A stretch of 5,992 bases of DNA, from assembly GCA_030673085.1 (NCBI GenBank), contig DAOVFE010000121.1:1-5992 (forward strand). Direction: 5' to 3'. Shown piece by piece: positions 1-4,830 of the stretch. The DNA comes from Anaerolineales bacterium (GTDB lineage Bacteria > Chloroflexota > Anaerolineae > Anaerolineales > E44-bin32). Both the position numbers and the translations under genes were made by a program. Each line of letters opens with the position of its first letter. Position 1 is the stretch's first letter. The notes below the pieces were generated by a model, which saw nothing but the letters and a program-made list of their open reading frames with translations, searched no databases and was not told where the DNA came from.

Positions 1-37
1 GGGGGAATCTTCTGATAGGATTTTCCAACGCATAAAT

Positions 38-70
38 AAAAAAAAGCCGCATCCATTTTTATGGAGCGGC
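38..70 (-). terminator. Intrinsic terminator of the tRNA operon
   Basis: GCCGC-ATCCAT (46-56) pairs with ATGGA-GCGGC (61-70) across a TTTT loop, with one unpaired base in the stem. On the minus strand the hairpin is followed by eight T residues (complement of 38-45). It lies 7 nt beyond the 3' end of tRNA-Arg, exactly where the leftward tRNA transcript should end. Confidence 0.85.
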
Positions 71-77
71 CTTATAG

Positions 78-151
78 CACCCCCAGAGGGACTCGAACCC
101 CCGACCCCTTACTCCGCAAGCAAGTGCTCTAATCCACTGAGCTATGGGGGC
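78..151 (-). tRNA. tRNA-Arg (anticodon GCG)
   Basis: A cloverleaf can be drawn on the minus strand: acceptor GCCCCCA/TGGGGGT (first pair G-U), D arm GCTC...GAGC, anticodon stem CTTGC/GTAAG with loop TTGCGGA, and T arm GGGGG-TTCGAGT-CCCTC. The anticodon is GCG, which reads CGC and CGU. A20 in the D loop and C35 agree with arginine identity. The discriminator is G and CCA is not encoded, so it would be added after transcription. It is the last gene of the three-tRNA operon. Most bacteria read CGU/CGC with an ACG (inosine) tRNA, so a G34 arginine tRNA is less usual. Confidence 0.93.
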
Positions 152-184
152 ATGCATATTCATTATACTAGCATATCGGTCAGG

Positions 185-275
185 CGGGGAGGGAGGGATT
201 CGAACCCTCGGTAGAGGTTGTTGCCCCTACAGACGCTTAGCAGGCGCCCCCGTTCAACCACTCCGGCACCTCCCC
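185..275 (-). tRNA. tRNA-Ser (anticodon GCU)
   Basis: A class II tRNA on the minus strand. The acceptor GGGGAGG pairs with CCTCCCC. The anticodon stem GGCGC/GCGTC encloses loop CTGCTAA, so the anticodon is GCU and it reads AGC/AGU. The long variable arm GTAGGGG/CCTCTAC has a CAACAA loop, and the T arm is GAGGG-TTCGAAT-CCCTC. The discriminator is G, as serine tRNAs require, and CCA is not encoded. It lies 33 nt upstream of tRNA-Arg in the same transcript. Confidence 0.95.
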
Positions 276-293
276 GTATTCACCTTTTATTGG

Positions 294-378
294 CGGAGGG
301 AGAGGGATTCGAACCCCCGATGGGTTGCCCCATAGCTGTTTTCAAGACAGCCGCCTTAGTCCACTCGGCCATCCCTCC
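294..378 (-). tRNA. tRNA-Ser (anticodon UGA)
   Basis: A class II tRNA on the minus strand. The acceptor GGAGGGA pairs with TCCCTCC. The anticodon stem GCTGT/ACAGC encloses loop CTTGAAA, giving anticodon UGA, which reads UCA and, with wobble, other UCN codons. The variable arm is ATGGG/CCCAT with a GCAA loop, and the T arm is GGGGG-TTCGAAT-CCCTC. The discriminator is G and CCA is not encoded. It is the first tRNA of the operon, 18 nt before tRNA-Ser(GCU). Its U34 makes it a plausible substrate for the wobble-uridine enzymes encoded at 554-2905; that link is inference. Confidence 0.95.
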
Positions 379-411
379 CGGCTCGTGTCTATCCCTTCCC
401 GAGCGCACGAA

Positions 412-440
412 ATTCTACCATGTGGCTTAATACGTGTCAA
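412..440 (-). promoter_or_regulatory. Sigma70-type promoter of the tRNA operon
   Basis: On the minus strand a perfect -35 box TTGACA (440-435) is followed by a 17-nt spacer and a -10 box TAGAAT (417-412). Transcription would begin near position 405, leaving a leader of about 27 nt before tRNA-Ser(UGA). The position and orientation fit the three-tRNA operon. Confidence 0.8.
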
Positions 441-469
441 AGACGATGGTTAGGATGCTGAAAAAATTG

Positions 470-527
470 CTAATAAAAGAGTATGGCAGATATGGGGTCG
501 CGCCTTCGCTGACACGCCATTTCTGCC
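470..527 (-). terminator. Nested hairpin, probable terminator of the methyltransferase gene
   Basis: GGCAGA-t-ATGG (485-495) pairs with CCAT-t-TCTGCC (517-527). Inside it, GTCGCG and CGC-t-GAC form an inner stem with a CCTT loop, so the structure is nearly continuous over 43 nt. It lies 26 nt beyond the methyltransferase stop codon on the minus strand, followed by a T-rich stretch including TTTT (complement of 470-480). The gap between stem and T-run makes it an imperfect intrinsic terminator. It could also insulate the tRNA promoter from read-through. Confidence 0.5.
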
Positions 528-553
528 CGCTTATAGCAAATTCTTTCTATTTT

Positions 554-1279
554 TCAAAGTTCTCCCGGGCTAGCCCATATCTGGTACTGCCCTAGCTTTC
601 CATCTTGGCCATCGGCATAATAACTTTCTATCGCTTTGAGATTCGCGCTCTCGGCCAGCGCGGATAGCTCTTCGGCCGTGAAATAATGAACATACCGTAG
701 ACCATGCCCGCCGCGGCGCCAGTCTAAAAGGTAATCGCCTGGATCTATATCACCCGCTGCAAGGTTGATTGTTGACCAAGGTAGAATCCGGTCTCTAAGG
801 CGCTTAGAAGCAAGAAAATTCCATGTTGAAAGGACAATCCGAGCTTGTGGAGAAAGCAGGGCCGCCATTTGCCGAACGGCGCGAAGGCGAATAGAGACTC
901 CGGGGAGGTGATGAAGCACGGAAAAAGCGTAAATCCGATCAAACTGTCCTTCGAATGCGCTGCTCCAGGTTGGATCCGATAAATCACCTAGTACGAAACG
1001 AGCGGCCGGATGGTTAGATTTTTGATTGGCGATTTCAAGGAGATCAGGGCAGGAATCCATCCCGAGATAAGCGCCCTGATGCCCATGGGCGGAAAGAGCC
1101 CGCTCAAGTGACCCGTTGCCGCAGCCAAGATCTAATATTCGGGCATTGATGGGAGTATTTTCGATAGCACGCAGAACGCCGGGCTGAACCCGGGCTCGGG
1201 TGTCTGAAAATGGAAGCGCAAAGGTCTGGTAGAATTCATTATTAAGACGAAGCAGTTTCTTGACAACGTGATCTTGCAT
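554..1279 (-). CDS. Trm9/ALKBH8-like class I SAM methyltransferase (putative tRNA wobble-uridine methyltransferase)
   Basis: A 241-residue Rossmann-fold methyltransferase. Visible motifs are motif I LDLGCGNG (49-56), an acidic residue closing strand 2 (D75 in YLGMD), GD (98-99) and a post-motif IV VLHHL (121-125). Features shared with yeast Trm9 and the ALKBH8 methyltransferase domain are EFYQTFALPFSDTR near the N-terminus (Trm9 has a Y...AP-FSQTR segment), a conserved Trp in STWNF (151-155), PGDYLLDW (180-187) and RYVHYF (195-200, Trm9 RYYHLY) before a C-terminal Trp. Trm9 methylates the carboxyl of cm5U34 in tRNA to give mcm5U. I start at the ATG at 1279: an upstream ATG at 1501 gives a non-homologous extension lying wholly over elp3. 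No Shine-Dalgarno is seen. The Elp3 gene, which would supply the cm5U substrate, begins at the adjoining base. The fold is near certain; the exact substrate is inference. Confidence 0.85.
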   Translation of the reverse strand: MQDHVVKKLLRLNNEFYQTFALPFSDTRARVQPGVLRAIENTPINARILDLGCGNGSLERALSAHGHQGAYLGMDSCPDLLEIANQKSNHPAARFVLGDLSDPTWSSAFEGQFDRIYAFSVLHHLPGVSIRLRAVRQMAALLSPQARIVLSTWNFLASKRLRDRILPWSTINLAAGDIDPGDYLLDWRRGGHGLRYVHYFTAEELSALAESANLKAIESYYADGQDGKLGQYQIWASPGEL

Positions 1280-2905
1280 ATGAGAATTATAAAGCCAAAG
1301 GATCAAAAGCGGGCCTGGAAAGAGGCTCGAAAATATACGCTTGAGCAAATGGCCTTGGCGGGCGAGATACTCGAAGACATTCGCGCCGGGACCGATGTTT
1401 CCAAGGCGGTGGCGAAACATCCAAAGCCAGAAGGTGGTTATCTCGGCAAACATGCTTTGGTGGCGGCTTATCGCGAACTCACGGAGAGTGGGGAATGGCA
1501 ATTTGACCCGGCCTTGATGCAGCGTATCCGGATGAAGCCAGGCCGAACGCTATCAGGAGTAACAACCGTCACCGTGCTCACCAAACCCCATTCATGTCCT
1601 GGAGAGTGCATTTTTTGTCCGAATGAAGTGGGTATGCCAAAATCCTATCTGTCTGATGAGCCGGGCGCGATGCGAGCCGCGCATCATTTGTTCGATCCCT
1701 ATGATCAAACCGCAGCTCGGATTAATGCACTGGAGGCTATTGGACATCCAACCGATAAAATCGAGCTCCTCATCCTGGGAGGAACCTGGAGCGCATATGG
1801 GGCAGAATACCAGGATTGGTTTGTGCAGCGATGCCTTGACGCCATGAATGGTTTTAATTCTGATTCGTTGGCTGAGGCTCAAACTGCTAATGAGAATGCC
1901 CGCCATCATAATGTGGGGATGGTGCTTGAGACTCGTCCGGATTGCATCAATCAAGCCGAGATTGAGCGTTTTCGTTCTCTAGGTGCCACAAAAGTTCAAA
2001 TGGGAGCCCAGAGTCTTGACGATCACATTCTTGAACTCAATCGGCGGGGTCATACGGTTGAAGTCACACGCCAGGCAGTGCGACTACTAAGGGCGGCCGG
2101 CTTCAAGATTATGCTGCATTGGATGCCCAACTTGCTGGGAGCAACACTGGAATCCGACAGGGAGGACTTTGCCCATCTTTGGGATGATTTGGATTTACGC
2201 CCCGATGAACTCAAGATATATCCTTGCCAGTTGCTGCGGGGGACGATACTTTACAATTATTGGAAGCGCGGTGAATATGTTCCCTATACTACAGAAGAAC
2301 TGATCGATTTAATTGCTGATATTAAGCCATTAATTCCCCGTTATTGCCGGGTTAACCGGGTTGTACGCGATATTCCATCGAATAATGTTGTTGCAGGAAA
2401 CAAGCGAACCAGTCTTCGCCAGGACATACAGCGCGAATTGAAGTCGCGGAACAAAGCTTGCAATTGCATCCGCTGCCGGGAAATACGGGGCAGGGAGGTG
2501 AACCCTGAAGGGCTCCGTCTCAATGATCTGGTTTACACGGCCGGCGGCGCGGAAGAGCACTTCCTCTCATTTACTACGCCCGATGACTATCTAGTAGGCT
2601 ATTTGCGACTCTCTTTGCCAGGAGCTTGCTCTCCTAAGACCGGCTTGACAGATTTACAAAGCGCCGCTCTTATACGAGAGGTTCATGTTTATGGACAATC
2701 GCTCCAGATGGGCGCTGAACAGAATGGTGCGGCTCAGCATATTGGGCTGGGCTCAAAGCTAATGGCACATGCTGAACAGTTAGCCCACGCCAATGGCTAT
2801 CGAAAGATGGCGGTTATTGCCGCCTTAGGCACCCGTGGATATTATCGTCGGCTGGAATATGAACTGGGCGAGACATATATGCTGAAAGCTCTCGACCATT
2901 GCTGA
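1280..2905 (+). CDS. elp3: Elp3: tRNA uridine-34 carboxymethyl-type modification enzyme (radical SAM plus GNAT acetyltransferase)
   Basis: 541 residues from the ATG at 1280, a normal length for bacterial and archaeal Elp3. The N-terminal tRNA-binding part carries KPKD and RMKPGRTLSGVTTVTVLTKP. The radical SAM cluster motif C-x3-C-x2-C is at 106, 110 and 113 (CPGECIFC), followed by MPKSYLSDEPGAMRA and KIELLILGGTW. A cysteine cluster CNCIRCRE (394, 396 and 399) links to the C-terminal acetyltransferase domain, with the acetyl-CoA loop GLGSKLM (489-495) and AALGTRGYYRRLEYEL. Elp3 uses acetyl-CoA and SAM radical chemistry to attach a carboxymethyl precursor to C5 of U34. Archaeal and bacterial Elp3 act without the other Elongator subunits. 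A GTG four codons upstream (1268) keeps the frame, but the ATG matches family starts (K-P-K-D close to the N-terminus). No Shine-Dalgarno is seen. It is divergent from the Trm9-like gene with no intergenic base. Confidence 0.96.
   Translation: MRIIKPKDQKRAWKEARKYTLEQMALAGEILEDIRAGTDVSKAVAKHPKPEGGYLGKHALVAAYRELTESGEWQFDPALMQRIRMKPGRTLSGVTTVTVLTKPHSCPGECIFCPNEVGMPKSYLSDEPGAMRAAHHLFDPYDQTAARINALEAIGHPTDKIELLILGGTWSAYGAEYQDWFVQRCLDAMNGFNSDSLAEAQTANENARHHNVGMVLETRPDCINQAEIERFRSLGATKVQMGAQSLDDHILELNRRGHTVEVTRQAVRLLRAAGFKIMLHWMPNLLGATLESDREDFAHLWDDLDLRPDELKIYPCQLLRGTILYNYWKRGEYVPYTTEELIDLIADIKPLIPRYCRVNRVVRDIPSNNVVAGNKRTSLRQDIQRELKSRNKACNCIRCREIRGREVNPEGLRLNDLVYTAGGAEEHFLSFTTPDDYLVGYLRLSLPGACSPKTGLTDLQSAALIREVHVYGQSLQMGAEQNGAAQHIGLGSKLMAHAEQLAHANGYRKMAVIAALGTRGYYRRLEYELGETYMLKALDHC
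1286..1291 (-). promoter_or_regulatory. Possible -10 box for a leaderless methyltransferase mRNA
   Basis: A perfect TATAAT lies on the minus strand with 6 nt between it and the methyltransferase ATG, so transcription would start at or next to the A of that ATG. No convincing -35 or extended -10 is present. The site lies inside codons 3-4 of elp3. The lack of a ribosome binding site before the ATG fits a leaderless transcript, but the call rests on one hexamer. Confidence 0.3.
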
Positions 2906-2966
2906 TACTCGCCTGGAGAATTGAAACGCAGCATTTGTCCACAATCGGATGCCGGATTTTGCCGTC

Positions 2967-3488
2967 CTATGCCAAAGGCTGTTTTGGGGATGAGGACGAT
3001 TGTCCGAATCGAGTCCGTTGAAGGTTATCTTTACACTCAGATCTGAGGGCCAGCCAGGTGTTCTCCACTTCATCGGCGGAATCAAGCAAGATAAGATGTC
3101 CTGGGCAGCGGCAGTCGGAAGCGCCAAAACGTGGCGGCAGGCGGCGCCCGTTTTGGGACAGGATATCGGCCCAGGTGCATTCCCATCGCTGGCTTCCGGC
3201 CATACACCAAGCTTCCTCGATGCATCCAACCGATGTTAGATGATCGATATGCCAGTGAATACGTTTCTTGGAAGCTAGACGGAGATGGCGGCAGACGCGA
3301 GCGTTCAATCCGCCAGAGCCAAGCGCACTGCCCGCATATGCATAATAGCCTTGTGGAAAATCGATTGAACCGAGTCGACCAATCAGTAATTCCCTTGCAA
3401 TGGGCAGGTTGATTATCAATACATAACTGCCAGGCAGTTTGGGAATGATTGGCGATGAGTGATTGATTTGCGAATGTACGGTTACCAT
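2967..3488 (-). CDS. DUF123 family protein (GIY-YIG nuclease-like)
   Basis: 173 residues matching the DUF123 family (related to the GIY-YIG nuclease fold). Visible family blocks are GSYVLIINL (20-28), FPQGYYAYAGSALGSGGL (44-61) with the paired tyrosines, the helix ARVCRHLR (63-70), KKRIHWHIDHL (74-84), RWECTWADIL (101-110) and RFGASDCRCPGHL (120-132). Family members are poorly characterised; several are encoded beside or fused to endonuclease III, hinting at a DNA repair role. The start at 3488 is backed by GGAAG 9 nt upstream. The gene follows the DUF429-like pseudogene by 6 nt, so both were probably one transcript. It converges on elp3, the two stop codons being 61 nt apart, with no clear terminator between them. 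The last 30 or so residues are low-complexity (SSSSPKQ) and not part of the domain. Confidence 0.88.
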   Translation of the reverse strand: MVTVHSQINHSSPIIPKLPGSYVLIINLPIARELLIGRLGSIDFPQGYYAYAGSALGSGGLNARVCRHLRLASKKRIHWHIDHLTSVGCIEEAWCMAGSQRWECTWADILSQNGRRLPPRFGASDCRCPGHLILLDSADEVENTWLALRSECKDNLQRTRFGQSSSSPKQPLA

Positions 3489-3497
3489 ACCAGATTA

Positions 3498-3502
3498 CTT
3501 CC
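3498..3502 (-). promoter_or_regulatory. Ribosome binding site of the DUF123 gene
   Basis: GGAAG on the minus strand ends 9 nt before the ATG at 3488 and lies within the last codons of the upstream pseudogene. It supports this start and the view that the two genes formed one operon. Confidence 0.55.
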
Positions 3503-3957
3503 GGATTTCAAGTTGACCTCTGATCACTAGCCGCAAAAAGGGAAGGCAAAGATCCTCGATCCAACCTTCGAGCACATCATCGCTACGGGTAATTATCGAG
3601 TTAGCAACCGAAAATGGGGCTCTACTTGGATCCTTATCGGCTATGGTCCGGCCGGAAGGATGACGATCGCTCGAAGCTCATTGCGGGTGAGCCCGCATGG
3701 AAGTTGAAATATGGTCATCTTGCTCAGGTCTTGCGCCCATTTAGTTAACTGCTTTGGCGTGCAGTTTTACTTTCCCCGGGAATTCTTTTAAGGTCCAAGG
3801 TTTAATAGATTGAGGTTGAAAAGAATTCAACCAGTCAAAGGCGGTTAGATTTCTTCATCCAATTTTTCTTTAACAGATGCCAGCCGTAGTCGATCCGCAC
3901 GATATGGAAAAGATTAATCGAAAAGTTCGCGAAGTTAAGATAAGTAATCGGCTTATT

Positions 3958-4080
3958 GGAAAAAGCCAGAATACCTTGCAGCTTGCTGTGGGGATGAATG
4001 GCAAACGGGAGTTTGGCGGCTGCCGCCATATATTGGCTTTTTCCTTGGAAGATGCCCCGCAGCTTGCTGCGGGGTTCTTC
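3958..4080. repeat. Two REP-like palindromes inserted in the DUF429-like pseudogene
   Basis: Two copies of a 20-bp palindrome, at 3974-3993 (CCTTGCAG-CTTG-CTGTGGGG) and 4055-4074 (CCCCGCAG-CTTG-CTGCGGGG), lie 81 bp apart. The right copy is perfect and its arms extend with GAAGA/TCTTC. The left copy has diverged, but its stem is kept by G-U pairs if read as plus-strand RNA. An 11-bp inverted repeat GGAAAAAGCCA/TGGCTTTTTCC (3958-3968 and 4034-4044) and two small hairpins (4004-4017 and 4015-4029) lie between. The 81-bp period is a multiple of three, so both copies encode the same peptide (RSKLRGI and HSKLQGI). The block interrupts a conserved part of the pseudogene. It resembles REP/MITE-type non-autonomous repeats; no transposase is in the window. 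Confidence 0.65.
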
Positions 4081-4417
4081 ACTTTCACCGATCTCGCCAA
4101 CTTTGCCTGGCGTATTTAAAACTCGCTCGCAAATGCGCATATCGGGGATGCCGGCCTGGGGAGATTTCCAGCCCTGCGGCCCATCGAGGAGAAGAATAGA
4201 AACATTCTCCCGCCGGCAAAAATCGTACAAGGCAGAAGCAAGATTGCCAGTTTGCCGTTTAGGCCTAGATCCGCCGCTTTGAAGATCTGTTGTTTTTAGC
4301 TGCCAAAAAAGCGATGCCAAAATCCTTATAGCTTTTTCGAGCAAGTTCGATCGAAAGCACATTCATGAATTGTTCTATATTTACCACTGTCAAAGCGAAA
4401 GGGCGGTATCGTCTAGA

Positions 4418-4445
4418 AGTATAACATCCATGAGTTCCAGAGCAA
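4418..4445 (-). promoter_or_regulatory. Weak candidate promoter for the DUF429-like/DUF123 operon
   Basis: On the minus strand TTGCTC (4445-4440), a 16-nt spacer and TATACT (4423-4418) could drive leftward transcription starting near 4411, about 45 nt before the pseudogene ATG. The -35 match is poor. A perfect TTGACA also occurs at 4393-4388, but nothing acceptable lies at -10 spacing from it. Confidence 0.3.
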
Positions 4446-4458
4446 TCTAGAGAAGAGC

Positions 4459-4517
4459 CGGCGGGCTTCTGCTACGATAAAACAGAAGCCGGGACTTTGC
4501 TCGCCGAAATCCCGCCG
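4459..4517. repeat. Nested inverted repeat
   Basis: CGGCGGG (4459-4465) is complementary to CCCGCCG (4511-4517). Within it GGCTTCTG (4464-4471) is complementary to CAGAAGCC (4483-4490) across an 11-nt loop. The inner and outer arms share two bases, so the two pairings compete at their junction. No T-run follows on either strand, so it is not an intrinsic terminator. It may be a degraded mobile repeat or a folded RNA segment. Confidence 0.5.
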
Positions 4518-4613
4518 ACAGCCATTGGAAGCAGCTCCACTTGAAGCTAGCTTTATTCGATTAGCCAGAATATAGATGGCCAGGGCCGTAGGCACTGCAG
4601 GGTAGTCCTGAGC

Positions 4614-4691
4614 GAATATTTAAACAAAACCTGCACCCGAAGGGGCAATATTCTGTAATGGGGGATGTCCCTAAAGGACCTCCCTAAAGGA
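4614..4691. repeat. Inverted repeat followed by a tandem 11-bp repeat
   Basis: GAATATT (4614-4620) pairs with AATATTC (4647-4653) around an inner stem TGC-a-CCC/GGGGCA with a GAA loop. Right after it, TCCCTAAAGGA occurs twice (4668-4678 and 4681-4691) with a 13-bp period; each copy is itself a short hairpin TCC/GGA. Together with the terminator at 4726-4762 this could be one folded plus-strand RNA, or the tandem copies could be protein-binding sites. No function is recognised. Confidence 0.45.
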
Positions 4692-4725
4692 ATTTTGAGG
4701 GTTTTGTAATTTACCAGGCCAGCAT

Positions 4726-4762
4726 AAAAGCGGCGCATTAAGGTCAATGAGCCGCTTTTTTT
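4726..4762. terminator. Strong intrinsic terminator, bidirectional
   Basis: GCGGC-g-CATT (4730-4739) pairs with AATG-a-GCCGC (4746-4755) across a 6-nt loop. Seven T residues follow on the plus strand (4756-4762) and four on the minus strand (complement of 4726-4729). For leftward transcription it ends the VWA gene, 69 nt past its stop codon. The better T-run, however, faces right, where no upstream plus-strand gene has been identified. Confidence 0.8.
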
Positions 4763-4830
4763 GGATTATCTGTAAGTCGGATATCTAGCCAGACAGATTG
4801 CTCATTTACCCGACTCCAGAGGGTATGATT

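Larger units (their letters stand above)
3495..4366 (-). pseudogene. Decayed DUF429-like (predicted RNase H-fold nuclease) gene
   Basis: One protein can be followed through several frames. Segment 1 starts at the ATG at 4366 (MNVLSIELARKS..., an RNase H-like first strand) and hits TAG at 4265-4267. Segment 2, in another frame, gives ILLLDGPQGWKSP, RICERVLNTPGKVGEIG and, after an insertion, KPITYLNFANFSINLF; it meets TGA at 3835-3837 and TAA at 3802-3804 but still reads VEFFSTSIY and LKRIPGESKT beyond them. Segment 3 (3754-3641) gives LTKWAQDLSKMTIFQLPCGL, then TNRNEL-type helix residues. Segment 4 gives ADKDPSRAPFSVANSIIT and DDVLEGWI, ending with TAA at 3495. DGPQGW, the NTPGK segment and the closing EGW are what I recall of DUF429-like proteins. 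Lesions total at least three frameshifts, two nonsense codons and an insertion of about 40 codons. Removing the insertion gives about 250 residues, a reasonable family length. Decay is well supported; the family name is less certain. Confidence 0.72.
4367..4830. other. Non-coding, repeat-rich intergenic region
   Basis: This 464-bp stretch lies between the DUF429-like pseudogene start and the VWA gene stop. Two short open frames on the minus strand (4413-4595 and 4553-4747) show no recognisable protein motif and are probably chance readings through repeats. What it does hold is secondary structure: a nested inverted repeat at 4459-4517, the palindrome AAGCTAGCTT at 4544-4553, an inverted repeat at 4614-4653, a tandem 11-bp repeat at 4668-4691 and a terminator at 4726-4762. 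I see no tRNA or recognisable riboswitch. Confidence 0.6.

Noticed and set aside
144..430. Two short plus-strand open frames over the tRNA genes, with peptides such as GGIRTLG and RERDSNPR
   Set aside because: They are antisense readings of the serine tRNAs; this type of peptide is a common false annotation over tRNA-Ser genes.
1268..1279. GTG start for elp3 four codons before the ATG
   Set aside because: No ribosome binding site precedes it, and the ATG at 1280 places K-P-K-D near the N-terminus as in relatives. It cannot be excluded.
1260..1288. TTGACA at 1260-1265 as an elp3 promoter
   Set aside because: Acceptable spacing would put the -10 at GAGAAT inside elp3 and start transcription downstream of the chosen ATG.
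1280..1501. An N-terminal extension of the methyltransferase starting at 1501
   Set aside because: The extra 74 residues lie entirely opposite elp3 coding sequence and look unlike a methyltransferase; the Trm9-like homology begins just after the ATG at 1279.
2825..3412. Overlapping open frames antisense to elp3 and to the DUF123 gene
   Set aside because: They have no family motifs and overlap genes with clear conserved blocks.
3682..3697. Hairpin TGCGGG/CCCGCA as a terminator
   Set aside because: No T-run follows on either strand, and it lies within the C-terminal coding remnant of the pseudogene.
3974..4074. The repeated palindromes as a CRISPR array
   Set aside because: Only two imperfect copies, the intervening 61 bp is translated as part of the pseudogene frame and is itself palindromic, and no cas gene is present.
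4413..4747. Two minus-strand open frames of 60 and 64 codons as small genes
   Set aside because: No recognisable motif, no ribosome binding site, mutual overlap, and they run through inverted repeats and the terminator stem.
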